Positions 12,901 through 24,358 of a DNA stretch of 64,000 bases are shown here, one piece after another; position 1 is the first letter of the stretch; every line of letters starts with the position of its first letter. Source of the DNA: Morchella semilibera (lineage: Eukaryota; Ascomycota; Pezizomycetes; Pezizales; Morchellaceae); the NCBI GenBank assembly GCA_009192285.1, contig WBVU01000003.1:2883973-2947972 (forward strand), read 5' to 3'. Both the position numbers and the translations under genes were made by a program. Under the pieces are notes generated by a model. It searched no databases. It had not been told where the DNA came from and worked only from the letters and a program-made list of their open reading frames with translations.

Positions 12901-12973
12901 AGAAGTCGAGGTTTCTGGTTTGCTGTGAGGTTACGGAGGAGCCTCCTTTTCTGCGTTTACTTGGGCTTGCCAT
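9966..12973 (-). CDS. CDC9: DNA ligase I (ATP-dependent)
   Basis: Replicative ligase that seals Okazaki fragments and repair nicks. Seven exons fit by phase: 12973-12341, 12266-12053, 11995-11187, 11116-10760, 10694-10597, 10533-10154 and 10066-9966, giving 863 aa. The N-terminus has a PCNA-binding-like motif (QTRNLDFFF) followed by a disordered linker. The DNA-binding domain follows (SIISKAIAKTSG), then the adenylation domain with the nucleotidyl-lysine motif (KYDGQRAQIHY) and CLFAFDLMYLNG, then the OB-fold part (WLKVKKDY, MSGFTDKYY, PAIWFEPKEVWEI, GLSLRFPRFLRKR). The C-terminus is acidic. The last acceptor is ambiguous: AG at 10068-10067 or a second AG just downstream after a G-rich tract. 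Both stay in frame. Confidence 0.93.
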
Positions 12974-13958
12974 GTTTCATTGGGTTGGTCGGTGTTTAGT
13001 GGGAATAAAGTGGGTTGCGTCTCTACAGAAGCTTGTTGTATGCAGCGACGTCATGACCTGGCCGTGCAGATGCCAAGCAATCGTCTTTGATCGTAGATGG
13101 GCGGCAACGATTATGAACCCAATAGATTTCAAGTTTCAATCTTATTTTATTTATTCTTCTGACAGGATAACAATCAGAGACAACTCTATGATATACAAGC
13201 GAGGGCTAGGAGCCCTAAAGTTCCCCCTCGGAGTGAATATATTGTTCTCTGTTTGGGTCAGAGGAGCGGAAAGTCACAACGCCAAAATAAAACTCATAAT
13301 CAAATACCACAGTTAGCCTATGTAAACCCGCCGTCATCTTACTCTTTTAAAGCCTTGCCCTCCCCGGATCAACGAGAGACCTGAGGATGGCTCTTTATCT
13401 CCTAACGAAGTGGAAACCGGCGAGGGGTGTCCGTAACTTGCAATACGAAGTCGTGTACGATCGAAAGGATATTTGAATTTCGGACTATTGCTCGGACTAT
13501 TTCGATTTGCGACGGGAAAAGACAATTGATGGCTTTTCGTTCGACCGACCGAGACAAACTCGACCGTACGCTCGTTCGTTCGAACTGCAACCAGATAAAT
13601 GTAACACCCAAAAGCCTTTTTTTTTGATCCAAACAAACAAGAAGGAAAGATGACATAACAAAAGCAGTATGACCAATGAACAGATAAGAACATGATGATC
13701 CCAGGTAGCAATGACCCAGGAAGGAGGAAAAGAAAAATTTGTGGGAGAGAAAAATTACTACCAAGAAAACAAGAAAGTTGTTCTCAAACTTTTGCAAATT
13801 TATATCGCCCTTCCTGCCGCCGCCGCAGTAACAGAAAAGAAATTTTGTTGGGACTCAAGTCTTGAAAAGGTTTAACGAAAGTAGAATTGAAGAAAGTATG
13901 GGGTGGTAGGAGTGAGTGAGACATCATCCAGTCTTACGGGTGATACGACGTTGGTCCT
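12974..13958. other. Intergenic DNA between ligase and SR protein genes
   Basis: About 1 kb with no convincing coding sequence. The left part is the ligase promoter, the right part the 3' flank of the SR-protein gene. Open frames around 13,334-13,797 (minus) look hydrophobic by base composition only and were not accepted. Confidence 0.45.
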
Positions 13959-15124
13959 CTAATCTGCAATATCCGCATCCGCAGTGTCTAAGTCATCATG
14001 GAGCGTATTATGAAGGGGAGAGTCTATTTTGTCAGCCACGTGTGACGTAGGCTCGATTTCCATATTATCCGCGATAGGAGACATACCCTTGCGATGGTCA
14101 CGCTCCTCTCCATTTGCAGGGGCGGGACTCCTATCTCTCTCGTCATCGTTCCTATGTGGATCATCTCCCTTTCTGACCATTGGACTTCTGGAACGGTCAC
14201 GGTCACCGCCACGTCGGTCACGGCGCGGAGAAGAGTCACGACCACGAGATACTGAGCGGCGACGTGGGGAACCACCACGGCGACCACTACGGGGGGCATC
14301 ACGGCCACCATCAAAGCGCCAGCTAGCAGATGGAGGGGTACGAGCCCACTGTTGTAGCGAAATCAGAAGAAAATCTTTGCGTAGACGGGTTGAAGAGGGT
14401 TTATACTTCAATCTTCAACAAATCGTCGCGACCGATGCGACGTCCATGCATTTCAATGTAGGCGTCATCTGCATCACGTCGGCTCTCATATTCAACAAAA
14501 GCAAACCTAGCGGGCATTGAAAACTGTCAGCCACGTCGACCAACCGAAAGCCCGGTTTGAATAAATAAGGCAAATTTATGGCGAACATATGGGACAATGA
14601 GGGAAAGGCAGATACTTACAAGCGAGAAGAAGCAGTTCTCGGAGCCGGAATGTCACAGCGGACAAGTCGACCATACCTGTTGTTTCCGAAAGTTGACACC
14701 GTTAGACGAGCGAATTCTAAATTTTTTGACGCCAACGACGTGGACGATGACGACGGAGTGACGGCAGTAGCAGGAGACGACAACGAAGCAGGAGGGGTAT
14801 TATGCGTGGTATTCTGCCGCTCGCGAGGGAAAAACCGACGACGACGACGACAACGAGTTCGATTCGACGAGGCACGAAGCACGAAGGGCACGAGGGATTA
14901 CATCGCGTATAGGGTTGACAGGAGGGACGATCGGAAGGGATCAAAGTAGTATCATCAATAGTAATGGTAGGAGAGGAAGGTCTAAGGGACGATCACGGAC
15001 GAGGGTAAGAGGATGGTGTTGGGCGGATTTTTCAGTACCTCTCGAATTCGTAGGCAAGATCACGGGCACGAGTGCCAGACGAGAAGCCCGTCACATATAG
15101 CGTGGTGCCGCCGCTGCGAGACAT
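13959..15124 (-). CDS. SR-type splicing factor, Srp1-like
   Basis: Single-RRM SR protein of 210 aa from four exons: 15124-15039, 14676-14620, 14506-14407 and 14348-13959. The RRM starts right after the initiator ([17 protein letters not shown]2-like), runs through [13 protein letters not shown] and contains RNP1-like [16 protein letters not shown]. The RRM ends in LLKIEWAR, followed by an RS-rich tail with [14 protein letters not shown] and an acidic end. This order matches fission yeast Srp1, a nuclear pre-mRNA splicing factor. The first intron (15038-14677, 362 nt) is far longer than others in the window; SR genes in many fungi have long or regulated introns, so alternative splicing is possible but not shown. 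There is no TATA-like signal I would defend. Confidence 0.88.
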
Positions 15125-15599
15125 GATTTTTTTTTTGTTTTGAAAAACTTAAAGAGATTAAGGTTGGGGAAGATATTGCTGAGATGAAAGTGGTGTGGGG
15201 ATGAAGTGGAGGGAGGATGGAAGGGAGTAAATTTGATGAGCTGGAGGAAGGTAGAAGGATAGAAGGAGAGGAGAAAAGGGAAGGAAGGAAGACAAGCGAG
15301 CATGGAAGCTGGAAGGCTTTTTAGGAAAGGTGGTGGCTGGTGAATCAACAGCACAGACAATAGCTTTGTAACAGTTGCCAAGACCTCACTGTCTCCATAG
15401 TTCAGTTTTAACCACAGAATCTATTATACAACGCATCAAACATAGAAGTAACCCCCTTGCATGACAGACTGGCAGAAGTTTAATCGTATGCATATCGAAG
15501 CTGTGTGCAAATCTCCAAAGAAAAGCGCCCACCAATCACAGAGAACAAGATACGACGTTAAGATTTAGGGAAGGTAAAGGGCTTTTGATAGGTCGTATC
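15125..15599. other. Spacer between SR protein gene and CSN3
   Basis: Contains the leader and promoter of the SR-protein gene, with a long purine-rich tract on the plus strand (about 15,170-15,330; a CT-rich leader on the coding strand), and the 3' flank of CSN3. No gene seen. Confidence 0.45.
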
Positions 15600-17369
15600 T
15601 CAAATTTCGTCATCAAGATCTTGCATGATGGTTTCTTCTGGTTCATCATCTGGCCAGCCACCACCATAATCAAAGTCCATCGCATCTGGATCGGCTGATA
15701 GTAATGAAGAACCACCTGCCATTTTAGCAAGGCGGTTTGTCCATTGAATATATTCCTTACTCAATCCAAGTTTCCTATCCATAGCTTTTACTTGCTTGGT
15801 TAAACCTATTGTACGGCTGATTTGATTCTCCAAGGCCCGAAGATTGCGGAGTTCTGACAAAGGGTTATTGTGGAAGTGGACAGTAGTTTGTGACAAGTTG
15901 TAGTCGGGATCTGATTGCGAGAGAGATGCACGAATTTCATCGCGCTCAATCTGAGAGGGGGGAGGGGGGTCAGTTCTATTGTATACGAGGAATCACAGGC
16001 AGAAAGGACCCACCATTCCCAAAACAACACCCTCTGTTTCTTCCTTCCCTCCTGCATCTCCTCCTCTTCCTACAACCTCAAGGTTCTTCTTAGCGATTTC
16101 CTCAATACTCAAAGTAACATATGTGTCTCGTAATGCGACGATTTGCATTCGCCGGAAAACATCCATGCATTGTACGGCTAATCCAGTGTTTCCATCTTGC
16201 CTGAAGACATCAGCTAGTAAGGCAGCTTCTTTGCGGAACGTCTCCGTACTTCCAGACTTGAAAGCTTGTGCAAAGGCATCATAAGGTTTTGTTAACGCTT
16301 TGTAGGCACGTACTGCCGCCGCAGAGGTTACTTTAGGCATAGGTAATGGCTAAATGATGTTAGTTGTGCTGATGACAAGCATATGGTAACCAATTAAGGG
16401 AAGATATGAGAAACCTTTCCGTCAAGTAGGAGCCCTACGAGGATGTATTTCTTATACGCTTCAACCTGTATCAACGAACACGCATTACCGGGACAAGCAA
16501 CAACCTAGATGGTGTATTAGTGTCATATTTTCGCAAATTACTTTGAAAGAAATCCAACAGACATAAGTTAGTAGGTCAGCGGCTCTCCTCCACTCTTTGA
16601 GACCCATATATATCATCCCACCATGCAAGAAGTAGCATAACAGATCCTGGTATGTGACCTCCTTTCTATTCATGTTTTCGGCTTCTCCAGGTTTGTTCTT
16701 GACATATGGGAGCTCCACCAGGTCGAAATCCAGAACAGCAGCGGCATCGCGGTAACACTTGGTCATCAGGCAGAGGCGGAGGAAGTAATTATGCATAAAG
16801 GAGAACCGACTAGGGTTATAGCGAATAATAGCTTTTTTAATGGGGCGTACAGCGACGAGTGGCTATCATTTGTGTTAACAGATATCTACATACAAAATTA
16901 CTAAAATGGGACTCGATTTAGAACAGGGGAGCTTGCCTTTTGGCTTTCCACGGTATAGGTATAGAAGGCTTCAAACAATCTCCTAAATAGATCAGGAGCA
17001 TTGCGAACTTGTCTGGAATCAAACTTTTCTAGAAATAGAGCGATATTCTTCCATGTAGTATCAAGAGCGTTACGTCCCCCGAGATCTAAACGGGCAATTC
17101 TACAGCAACAATTAGTCCACCAATTTTCCGATTTTCGTAAATTTCCCTTAAAGACTAGTAGACACATACAAAACATATAGATAGACCAAGCTATTGACAG
17201 CGGGATCAAGGATAGTCAAGAGATCTGTTCCATTGGAATTTGAAGCAAGTGTGGCGGCAGGGGTCTTGTTTAAGGTGTTGATAAGAGTAGCGGCCTGCTT
17301 GTTGAGCTCCTGGTCCGAGAGATTTTGAGATGATGGGAAGGTGAGGAAGGCATCAACAAGCTTCTCCAT
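15600..17369 (-). CDS. CSN3: COP9 signalosome subunit 3
   Basis: Helical-repeat plus PCI-domain subunit of the COP9 signalosome, which removes NEDD8 from cullin-RING ligases. Six exons fit: 17369-17170, 17099-16937, 16862-16563, 16504-16415, 16349-16014 and 15950-15600, giving 479 aa. Support comes from LRLCLMTKCYRDAAAVLDFD, a stretch aligning without gaps to the human CSN3 block that ends in EAYKKYILV, then the PCI part (YVTLSIEEIAKKNLEVV) and the family C-terminus with conserved acidic tail. The second intron starts with GC (GCAAGC at 16936) and ends with TAG; GC-AG is the only choice that keeps phase with the next conserved exon. Start 17369 is preferred over an upstream extension because it begins the usual MEKLVDAFLTFP-like N-terminus. 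Confidence 0.9.
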
Positions 17370-17711
17370 GTTCGAAGATAACGCAGCAACAGTATAAAAT
17401 AGAAGCAATAGTGTTGTTAGTTGATGATGTGCGATGCGGAGTGGTTTGACAAAGGTCCAGCGTGGGGCAGCTTGCTTAAGGTTGGTTGGTAGACGCTCTC
17501 AGCCTCCGCCAAGAAGCTAATAGTGTTATGTCGACCCCGCGGTCGCAGTATGACTCAGCTGCCCCTCCTGCAGCCCTAACCCATGCACTGCACTGCGGGG
17601 CTCCTTCAGTGTCGATCCTATTAAATGATTCGCGCGAATGGAATCTAAACGATTCTTAATACCTTCAAGTCTGAAAACCACGCTCACTTGTTATTGAGCC
17701 CTCAAAACATA
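17370..17711. other. Divergent promoter region, CSN3 / PRO2
   Basis: CSN3 is read leftward and the glutamyl phosphate reductase rightward from this 342-bp spacer, so both promoters must lie here. No defined operator or TATA box was recognised. Confidence 0.5.
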
Positions 17712-19122
17712 ATGGCGTCAACAAATTCCACCGCAGAGGGCATTGCTCGGACCGCCTCCTCGGCCTCGTACATCCTGAAGGCAGTTGCTGGTTCGGAGCG
17801 TAATGCTGCATTGACTGCTATTTACGAACATCTCCAGGCTGCAAAGAATGAGATACTCGAAGCAAACATAAAAGATATGGCAGCGGCAGAGGAGCAAGCG
17901 GATGCTGGGAAGTTGAGTAGGAGTATGATAAAAAGATTGGACTTGAGCAAGCCAGGGAAATGGGAGGATATGTTACAGGGAATCCTGGATGTGCGAGATT
18001 TGGAGGATCCAGGTGAAGACCAATCAATTCAGTTTAACTACGCTATAACTCAATCTCTAACAAAATATTACTTTAACAGTTGGAAAGGTCACTTTAGCTA
18101 CTAAGTTGGACGACGGACTCGACCTTTATAGAGTTACGTCCCCAATCGGTGTATTACTAGTCATCTTTGAAGCCAGACCAGAAGTCATCGCGAACATCAC
18201 TGCTTTAGCACTAAAGAGTGGTAATGCGGCTATATTGAAGGGTGGGAAAGAAAGCACGCAGTCTTTTGCTGCCATTGCTCGAGTAGTTTCCACCGCACTT
18301 GGAACCACCTCAATTCCTCCAGGTGCAATCCAATTAGTCGAAACCCGGGATGATGTAAGTGCGCTCCTTGGTCAAGACCGATACATCGATCTTGTTATCC
18401 CTAGAGGCAGCAATGAGCTGGTACGGTTCATCCAGAATAATACCAAAATTCCGGTAATGGGGCATGCAGATGGTCTCTGTGCTATCTATATCCACGAAGA
18501 TGCCGACGAAGAAAAGGCTGTAAAAGTTGTGTTGGACTCAAAGACGGACTATCCCGCAGCTTGTAACGCTGTAGAAACACTGCTCGTCCATGAATCGATT
18601 TCTAAGACTGTACTCACGAAGATTGCCTCGGCTCTTTTCCAGGCTGGCGTTTCTCTGCGCTGTGACTCGTCCTCAAAGCAAGCTCTGGAATCCTCCGATC
18701 TTCCGGCTACAATGAAGGCCATTATCCAGGACGCTACACCGCAAGACTATCATACGGAATTCCTTGAATTGACAATCGCGGTGAAAGTCGTTTCATCTCT
18801 GGAGGAAGCCATCCTTCACATCAATACTCACAGCTCAGGTCACACTGATGCTATCCTGACCGAGTCAAAAGAGGTTGCGGGAAGGTTCATGGACGTTGTT
18901 GATTCTGCTGGGGTATTCTGGAATGCTAGTACAAGATTCGCGGACGGGTTTCGTTATGGGTTTGGGACGGAAGTCGGAATTTCAACGAATAAGATCCATG
19001 CTAGAGGGCCAGTAGGCCTAGAGGGATTAATGATCTATAAATACAAGCTCCGTGGGAACGGTCAAGGTGCTGGGGATTATGGGAGCGGAAAGAAGAAGTA
19101 CTTGCACCAGAAAATTGAATGA
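17712..19122 (+). CDS. PRO2: Gamma-glutamyl phosphate reductase
   Basis: Second enzyme of proline synthesis: reduces gamma-glutamyl phosphate to glutamate semialdehyde with NADPH. Two exons, 17712-18012 and 18080-19122, give 447 aa, close to yeast Pro2. Family markers: the substrate/cofactor region (YRVTSPIGVLLVIFEARPEV), LKSGNAAILKGGKES, PRGSNELVRFI, the active-site cysteine in YPAACNAVETLLVH, and the C-terminal VFWNASTRFADGFRYGFGTEVGIS region (positions 18909-18983). The ATG at 17712 is the first in frame after a non-coding leader. The protein belongs to the aldehyde dehydrogenase superfamily and acts in the cytosol in yeast. Confidence 0.96.
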
Positions 19123-20205
19123 AGTGGGATATGTTGTAAGTGGGGGTTTGTTGTTTGGGGTTTCTTTTAGGAACTCTGTGTTCGGTAGCGCCACTGGGTT
19201 TTTTTTAGGGAGGTATCTAGGTACTTCAAAGCTTGATTGTTTTCTGTCACCTAAACACCCGGCTGCAGGGACTTATGAATACGCACTCATGGTGCCGGGA
19301 TTAAAGTGAAAATTGTTAGATTATTATATGATGAGTTTTTATTCTAGCGGGGTAGCCGGAGGGGAGATTGCTCATGTATTGGTCGAAAGTAGAGTACTAG
19401 TACATGTAGGTATGCATGTTTTCGCTAGCTATAGAGATCTAGAATGTCCGGGTAAGTAGTTCGCCGCATTACTATATACATGTAGTCTCTAGAAATTCCA
19501 TAAACTTCGCACATTGCTGCTTTGTTTCAATCATTTCCTTCATAGGCCACACTAATGCATGAGAGACATTTCGCCAGTGTCTGGTGCCTCCGGGACATAG
19601 ACTAGAAGATTTCTTAGTGAGCCAAGACTGACCATAGTTCGGGATCAATCGCTCTGAGGGGCCGCGCCCGCTGACGTCTAAGATTTTTCGGTTAGTATTA
19701 TGTGCTTAAGTAATGCATAACTCTACGAGGGCTTAACCAAATAGAGGAATTTCAACGTCATGCATGGCTGGCCTCGGCTGAGACGAATTCCTGTAGTACA
19801 CAAGTAGGATCTACTAACAATGCCAATGATCATGATTACATGTTTTGTTATCTGACAAGATTATGATGGATCTGTGCAGAAAAAAATTAGTGACGCAATC
19901 ATCTATTTACATTAGTAAAATGATCTTTACATTGTGTATTACATGTAGTACATGTAGAGTACGTATATATATGCATTTGCCGCTGGATTTTCCTTATCAT
20001 TGAACAGGAGATACTGCAAATGCATATGTATGATCTACTAAGAAGCGATAAATACCAATATAATATATACCAACGCATAAGGTTTACCGGTCGAGAAATA
20101 CAATTCTTATGGTGTATGGAGTATTCGAATGACTAGCAAGAATATATACGACCAACAAACCCTAAAATTCCCTCGCTGACACTGACCCCTATGACCTCAA
20201 TGACC
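19123..20205. other. Intergenic DNA, convergent flanks
   Basis: About 1.1 kb, AT-rich, with five or more TACATGTA-type palindromes (including a pair at 19940-19947 and 19949-19956). No gene seen. Confidence 0.5.
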
Positions 20206-21341
20206 TCACTGACCCCATCTAAAACCCTCTTCACCCCTCTCTCTCCAGTTATGCTCACTGTGATGGTGGTTTCTGCAATGTACGACGGGACCTTCTGAGT
20301 TGTTACGTGTATGCTGTGGCCGCGGCGGATTGTTGAAAATTCTACCTTGGTTGATTTGATGTTCTTGCAAAATTCGTAGCCCATACTCGTGTCGTTCCTG
20401 CAAAATGCGGAATCTCTGTGCCTCACGTTCCTGTAAAATGCGTAAATTCTGTGCCTCGTGTTCTGCAAAGGCGCGCAGCCTGTGGTTCTCTCGTTCAGCG
20501 GAGTCGCGCGCTTTTTTCTCCTCCACTTCCACTAAAGCTCGAAGTTTGTATGCTTCTCGTTCTCTGAGTACTAGGTCAAGACCGCCGGCTGTGATCTCCC
20601 CGATACAGTGGCCTAAAGAATCACGATGGACGGTTTGCTCTACTTCGAGAAATATGAGAGATGTCCCTTTGAAAATCCCGTAGACATTGGATAGAAGTTC
20701 CACATTATTACGCCCTTTATACCCTGGTGTCGTGCCTAGTGGCAGAAACGAATTGGCATCTTTTTCTTTGAGGCCTTTCCAGACAAGGTTATTGCGGGTT
20801 GTTAATGATCTATAGAGGAGGCAAAAACATATGCATCAGCTGAAGCCCTGCAAGAAATCTAGGAATGTAAGATGGTGAAATACTTACATGACAACAAATG
20901 AACCATCATCATTCACCTCTAGAACAAGCCAAGGACGAGATTTCTGGTTTTTCCTGCGGGAGTACGGGTTGGAAGAACCGGTACGGATCTTTTGTTCTAG
21001 TGATAGTGAAGTTGTAATTCTACCAGTGAAGTAGATTCGGCCGGGTGTTGGTGGTCCTGTAAGGTCGGGATGTTCGGGCTGATCAACTAAGTCTTTATAA
21101 CTTCTTACCAGATAAATAGAGGCGTCTAAACATCTGATTGTCAGATCAAACCCGATATTGTCATGAAAGCTAGGCCGCAGAAGTACTCACCCTCTGTACA
21201 CATAGTGATGACCGGATATGCAATGATTTCTCGTGAAAAACACCTGTAAAGAAAATTGAGAATGATTGTGTCGTTTGATGAATGCAATGACAGATGGTAG
21301 TGTTTAAGAGGAACTCCAATCAAGGCGGAGAAATCGTACAT
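20206..21341 (-). CDS. Unrecognised protein: globular N-terminal part plus coiled coil
   Basis: I do not recognise this gene. Spliced exons supported by phase are 21243-21191, 21133-20888 and 20809-20206 (donors GTGAGT and GTAAGT). The joined protein has a globular part with KSRPWLVLEVNDDGSFVV, SLTTRNNLVWKG and LPLGTTPGYKG, then VYGIFKGTSLIFLEVEQTVH, then about 90 residues of charged coiled coil with a repeating RILQEREAQ/RFRILQERH pattern, and a His/Asn-rich tail. The order of a basic loop, SRPWLVL, a strand and a hydrophobic strand reminds me of PemK/MazF-like folds, but this is only an impression. The 5' end is uncertain: an open frame runs up to an ATG at 21341, in a frame that does not agree with the first spliced exon. 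Confidence 0.55.
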
Positions 21342-24300
21342 TTAGGGTTTACCAGAGACTCAATTAAAGAAAAATTGTATGCTTAGGAACCCCATTGGGG
21401 CCCCATTCTACGTAGTGCATGTCAAAAGCAAGCTATTGATGTTCATTCAATGACCACAATGGCTGTGTAGCTGCATGTATCTTTCAAGGGGGTGGAGGCT
21501 GCTAGAAATCATGTATGTAGCTTCACGTTGTTTTTAAATAAACCGTTTAACGTTTGGGATCAAACCTAAACAAAGTCAATCTCCCTGATTAGAACATAAA
21601 GGTTGGGCTTACCATTCTCTGGTATATACATAATTCTTTTGCCGTTAGTGAATGAGATGTATATTAGAGGTTGGGAGGTTTAGTCATGGTGGCTGTACCC
21701 CGACCAATTCTATTGATCTCAGCCATAGAGTGCAAATGCATTTTTACCCTCTCCCCCTCTTTAGCTCTAGATCCGGAAAGTGGAGCCGTAAGGTTCGATT
21801 CTGCGTTAACCCAAATTAGGTTTCGGATAGAACAGAAATACGGCAAGTACATGTAGTAAGTTGATCCTGACCCATTCAAGTTGGTAGGCAATTAGCATGC
21901 TAAAAGGTACGCGTACATGCAGAATAAAATGAACCATAATAAAAGATGGTAGGAATGACAACTGTACCCGCAACTCGGTCCAGTCTTGCTCCCAAGATAT
22001 CTACTCCGTGACACAACTTTTCCTTGGGCAAATGTTTCATGAGGGTCGCAGTGCGCAAAACTGGACCTCTACCGCCCAAATTTGAGCCGTTGGGCCTATC
22101 CAAATGTTGGTTTGACCCCAATATGACCACCAAAAGTGATTTAGGAATATCTCCTTCAAGGAATAGTAATGAACGGCCAACAAATATACTTTGGTACCAA
22201 ACGAAAACTGCAGGGGTTTTCTTCCAGTCTGTTCAGCTGTTGGTATCGGCAGGGAACTAAGTTGATAATTAGCAGGCATTCACTCTCATACTTTGTTCTC
22301 CCGGATTGTCGAGCACCTAGTAGATTTACACCTTTAGTAAGGTTAAAACTGAGGAGGATTGCCCGACACAGCAACCCTCCCATTATTCGAATTCCACGAA
22401 ACAACCCATGGGCGACTTTTACAACGCCTGCTTTACGTCTCCAAGTTTTGTGGCTCTAGGACGGTTTTACTACTTCATGGGAAGGGGGCGTGGATCTTGT
22501 TGGAGAAAACTAGCCTTCTCTAATAATGTTTCTAGAGGGCTGACTTGAGAGACTCAATACAATGAATCCGTCCGCTCTGGAGTCTCGACCAGAACCGTAT
22601 TGAGTACAGAAAGATGGTTAAATAGGTAATTTTCGCACGATAGGGCGCAAAGTAGAGGGTTGAAGACGGTACCGGGATTGATAAGAAAGTTGTTTTGCAA
22701 AATGGCGGCCACCGACTACACGTGGGGCGGTCAAAAGGGTGTTTCTAGTTGTACACACCGCCATAATAACAACACTCCGGTGTAGAATAATTGGCGGTTA
22801 TTCAGTAATTTGGCTGGGATGGTGACGTCCTAGCACCATATGTTGATTGTTTCGTCTAGATATTATCCAATCTGAGACGAAAGCAGGGTTCAAAGTTTCT
22901 AATATAATTTTATTACTAAATATTGGGGTTACAGGACGTTAAAGCGTGCCTGGACTTTTGAGGTCAATTGTCCTGGCATTGTATACAACAAACGAAAACG
23001 ACTACTGCTCTGGAAAAGACAAGGGCGTATGCAAAAGACACCTTGAAGGCGCTGCACTAATCCATTTATGAACAAACCCGCCACAGCCCGCATATAGATT
23101 CGCGGTAAACAGCTATTATATATCCTTTCTGCCTGAATCCATAAAGTATAGATAACGAGTTAGTCGGTCGAAGGATTTCTACAGAATTACCGAGTGATAC
23201 CTTATGACGAAACCACAATTTATTGGTTGGATGCAGCCGGTTAGATTACGACAATACCTGGAATGACAATTTTCCTCCCCATCCCTCTCGTCTCCTCTCC
23301 CCCTTACCCCTCAGCAATTGTAGCTATTCTAAAGTCATTTTGATCATATCTTCATCCTGTCTTCTCTTCTTTACTATGACCGTATCATTAGCAAAAAAGC
23401 AAATCTTGTCTTGGCGGCTCATCTAAGTGCACTGGGTGCACAAAGACCCAATTGGATTACTTACGCGCCGCCCGAACCAAGACTAATTGCCCTGCCCGAG
23501 TGTGTTTCACCGTCTTCGGTGTGGCTTAGGTTGAAAGACAAGTATCTTTCCAAACACAGGCTGCAAAATGTATCAGTCTTATTGCGGGTTAGTTGGGCCT
23601 TTTGTTTCCCTCAGTTAATGGACCCAATAATATTATTGAGGTAGACCACTATTGTCTACTCCATGATCATGGACGTTGTGATCTTCCAATACCAACAGTA
23701 TCTTGTCTGTCACGGGTAGTGACCTTGCTGTTGGGCTAGTTATACCCTATGGAGTTACGAGGTGGTAACTTCCAGGCAGGACACAGAAGGCTCATCAGGT
23801 ACTATTGAAAAATAAGAGATGGGTAGGGAGAAGGACGAAAGGTATCATTGGCTGAGTAGGGGCTAGGCAGGAGAAAGGGGGGGGGGGCAAATTAAGGTTT
23901 CATTTCTTTAGTATTCGAACCCATAACTACATGTAAGTACATGTAGGTAGGAGCAACTCGAGGCCCTAGGGAAGGTACATGTACTATATATAGTCATTAC
24001 TGACATCAATTGGAAGACCAAACTCGCGCAACATTAAGTGGGTGGGGCCAAAGCTCACAAGGTGGAAGTCGTTTCCTAATGTGATAGTAGTGACCCGCGG
24101 CTGCGATGTGGCCGTCCCCTAGTACGATATGTATAAAAATATATGTATGGGATAGGATAGTAGACCTTAAGTCCGTCAGTACAGATGCACAAGAAACGAT
24201 GGTATAGAGTATGAAATAGTGTATGAACACTATCCGACGTAATAACTCAAATTAAGAGCTCTGGAGACAACCCGCTCGCGGTATGCTAATAAAGAAAACC

Positions 24301-24358
24301 TGAAACGGAAAGAAAAAATGTGCATGCTACAAACTCCATCTAACTACAGACTATGCTT
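21342..24358. other. 3-kb intergenic region, nothing recognised
   Basis: No open frame has coding character. Palindromic TACATGTA copies occur near 21,848 and as a pair at 23928-23935 and 23938-23945. A poly-G run lies near 23,878-23,887. Some stretches (22,000-23,200) could be decayed repeat, but no termini were found. Confidence 0.45.

Noticed and set aside
12672-13316. Plus-strand open frame of 214 codons across the ligase 5' end
   Set aside because: It overlaps ligase exon 1 on the other strand and continues into the promoter with no recognisable protein features.
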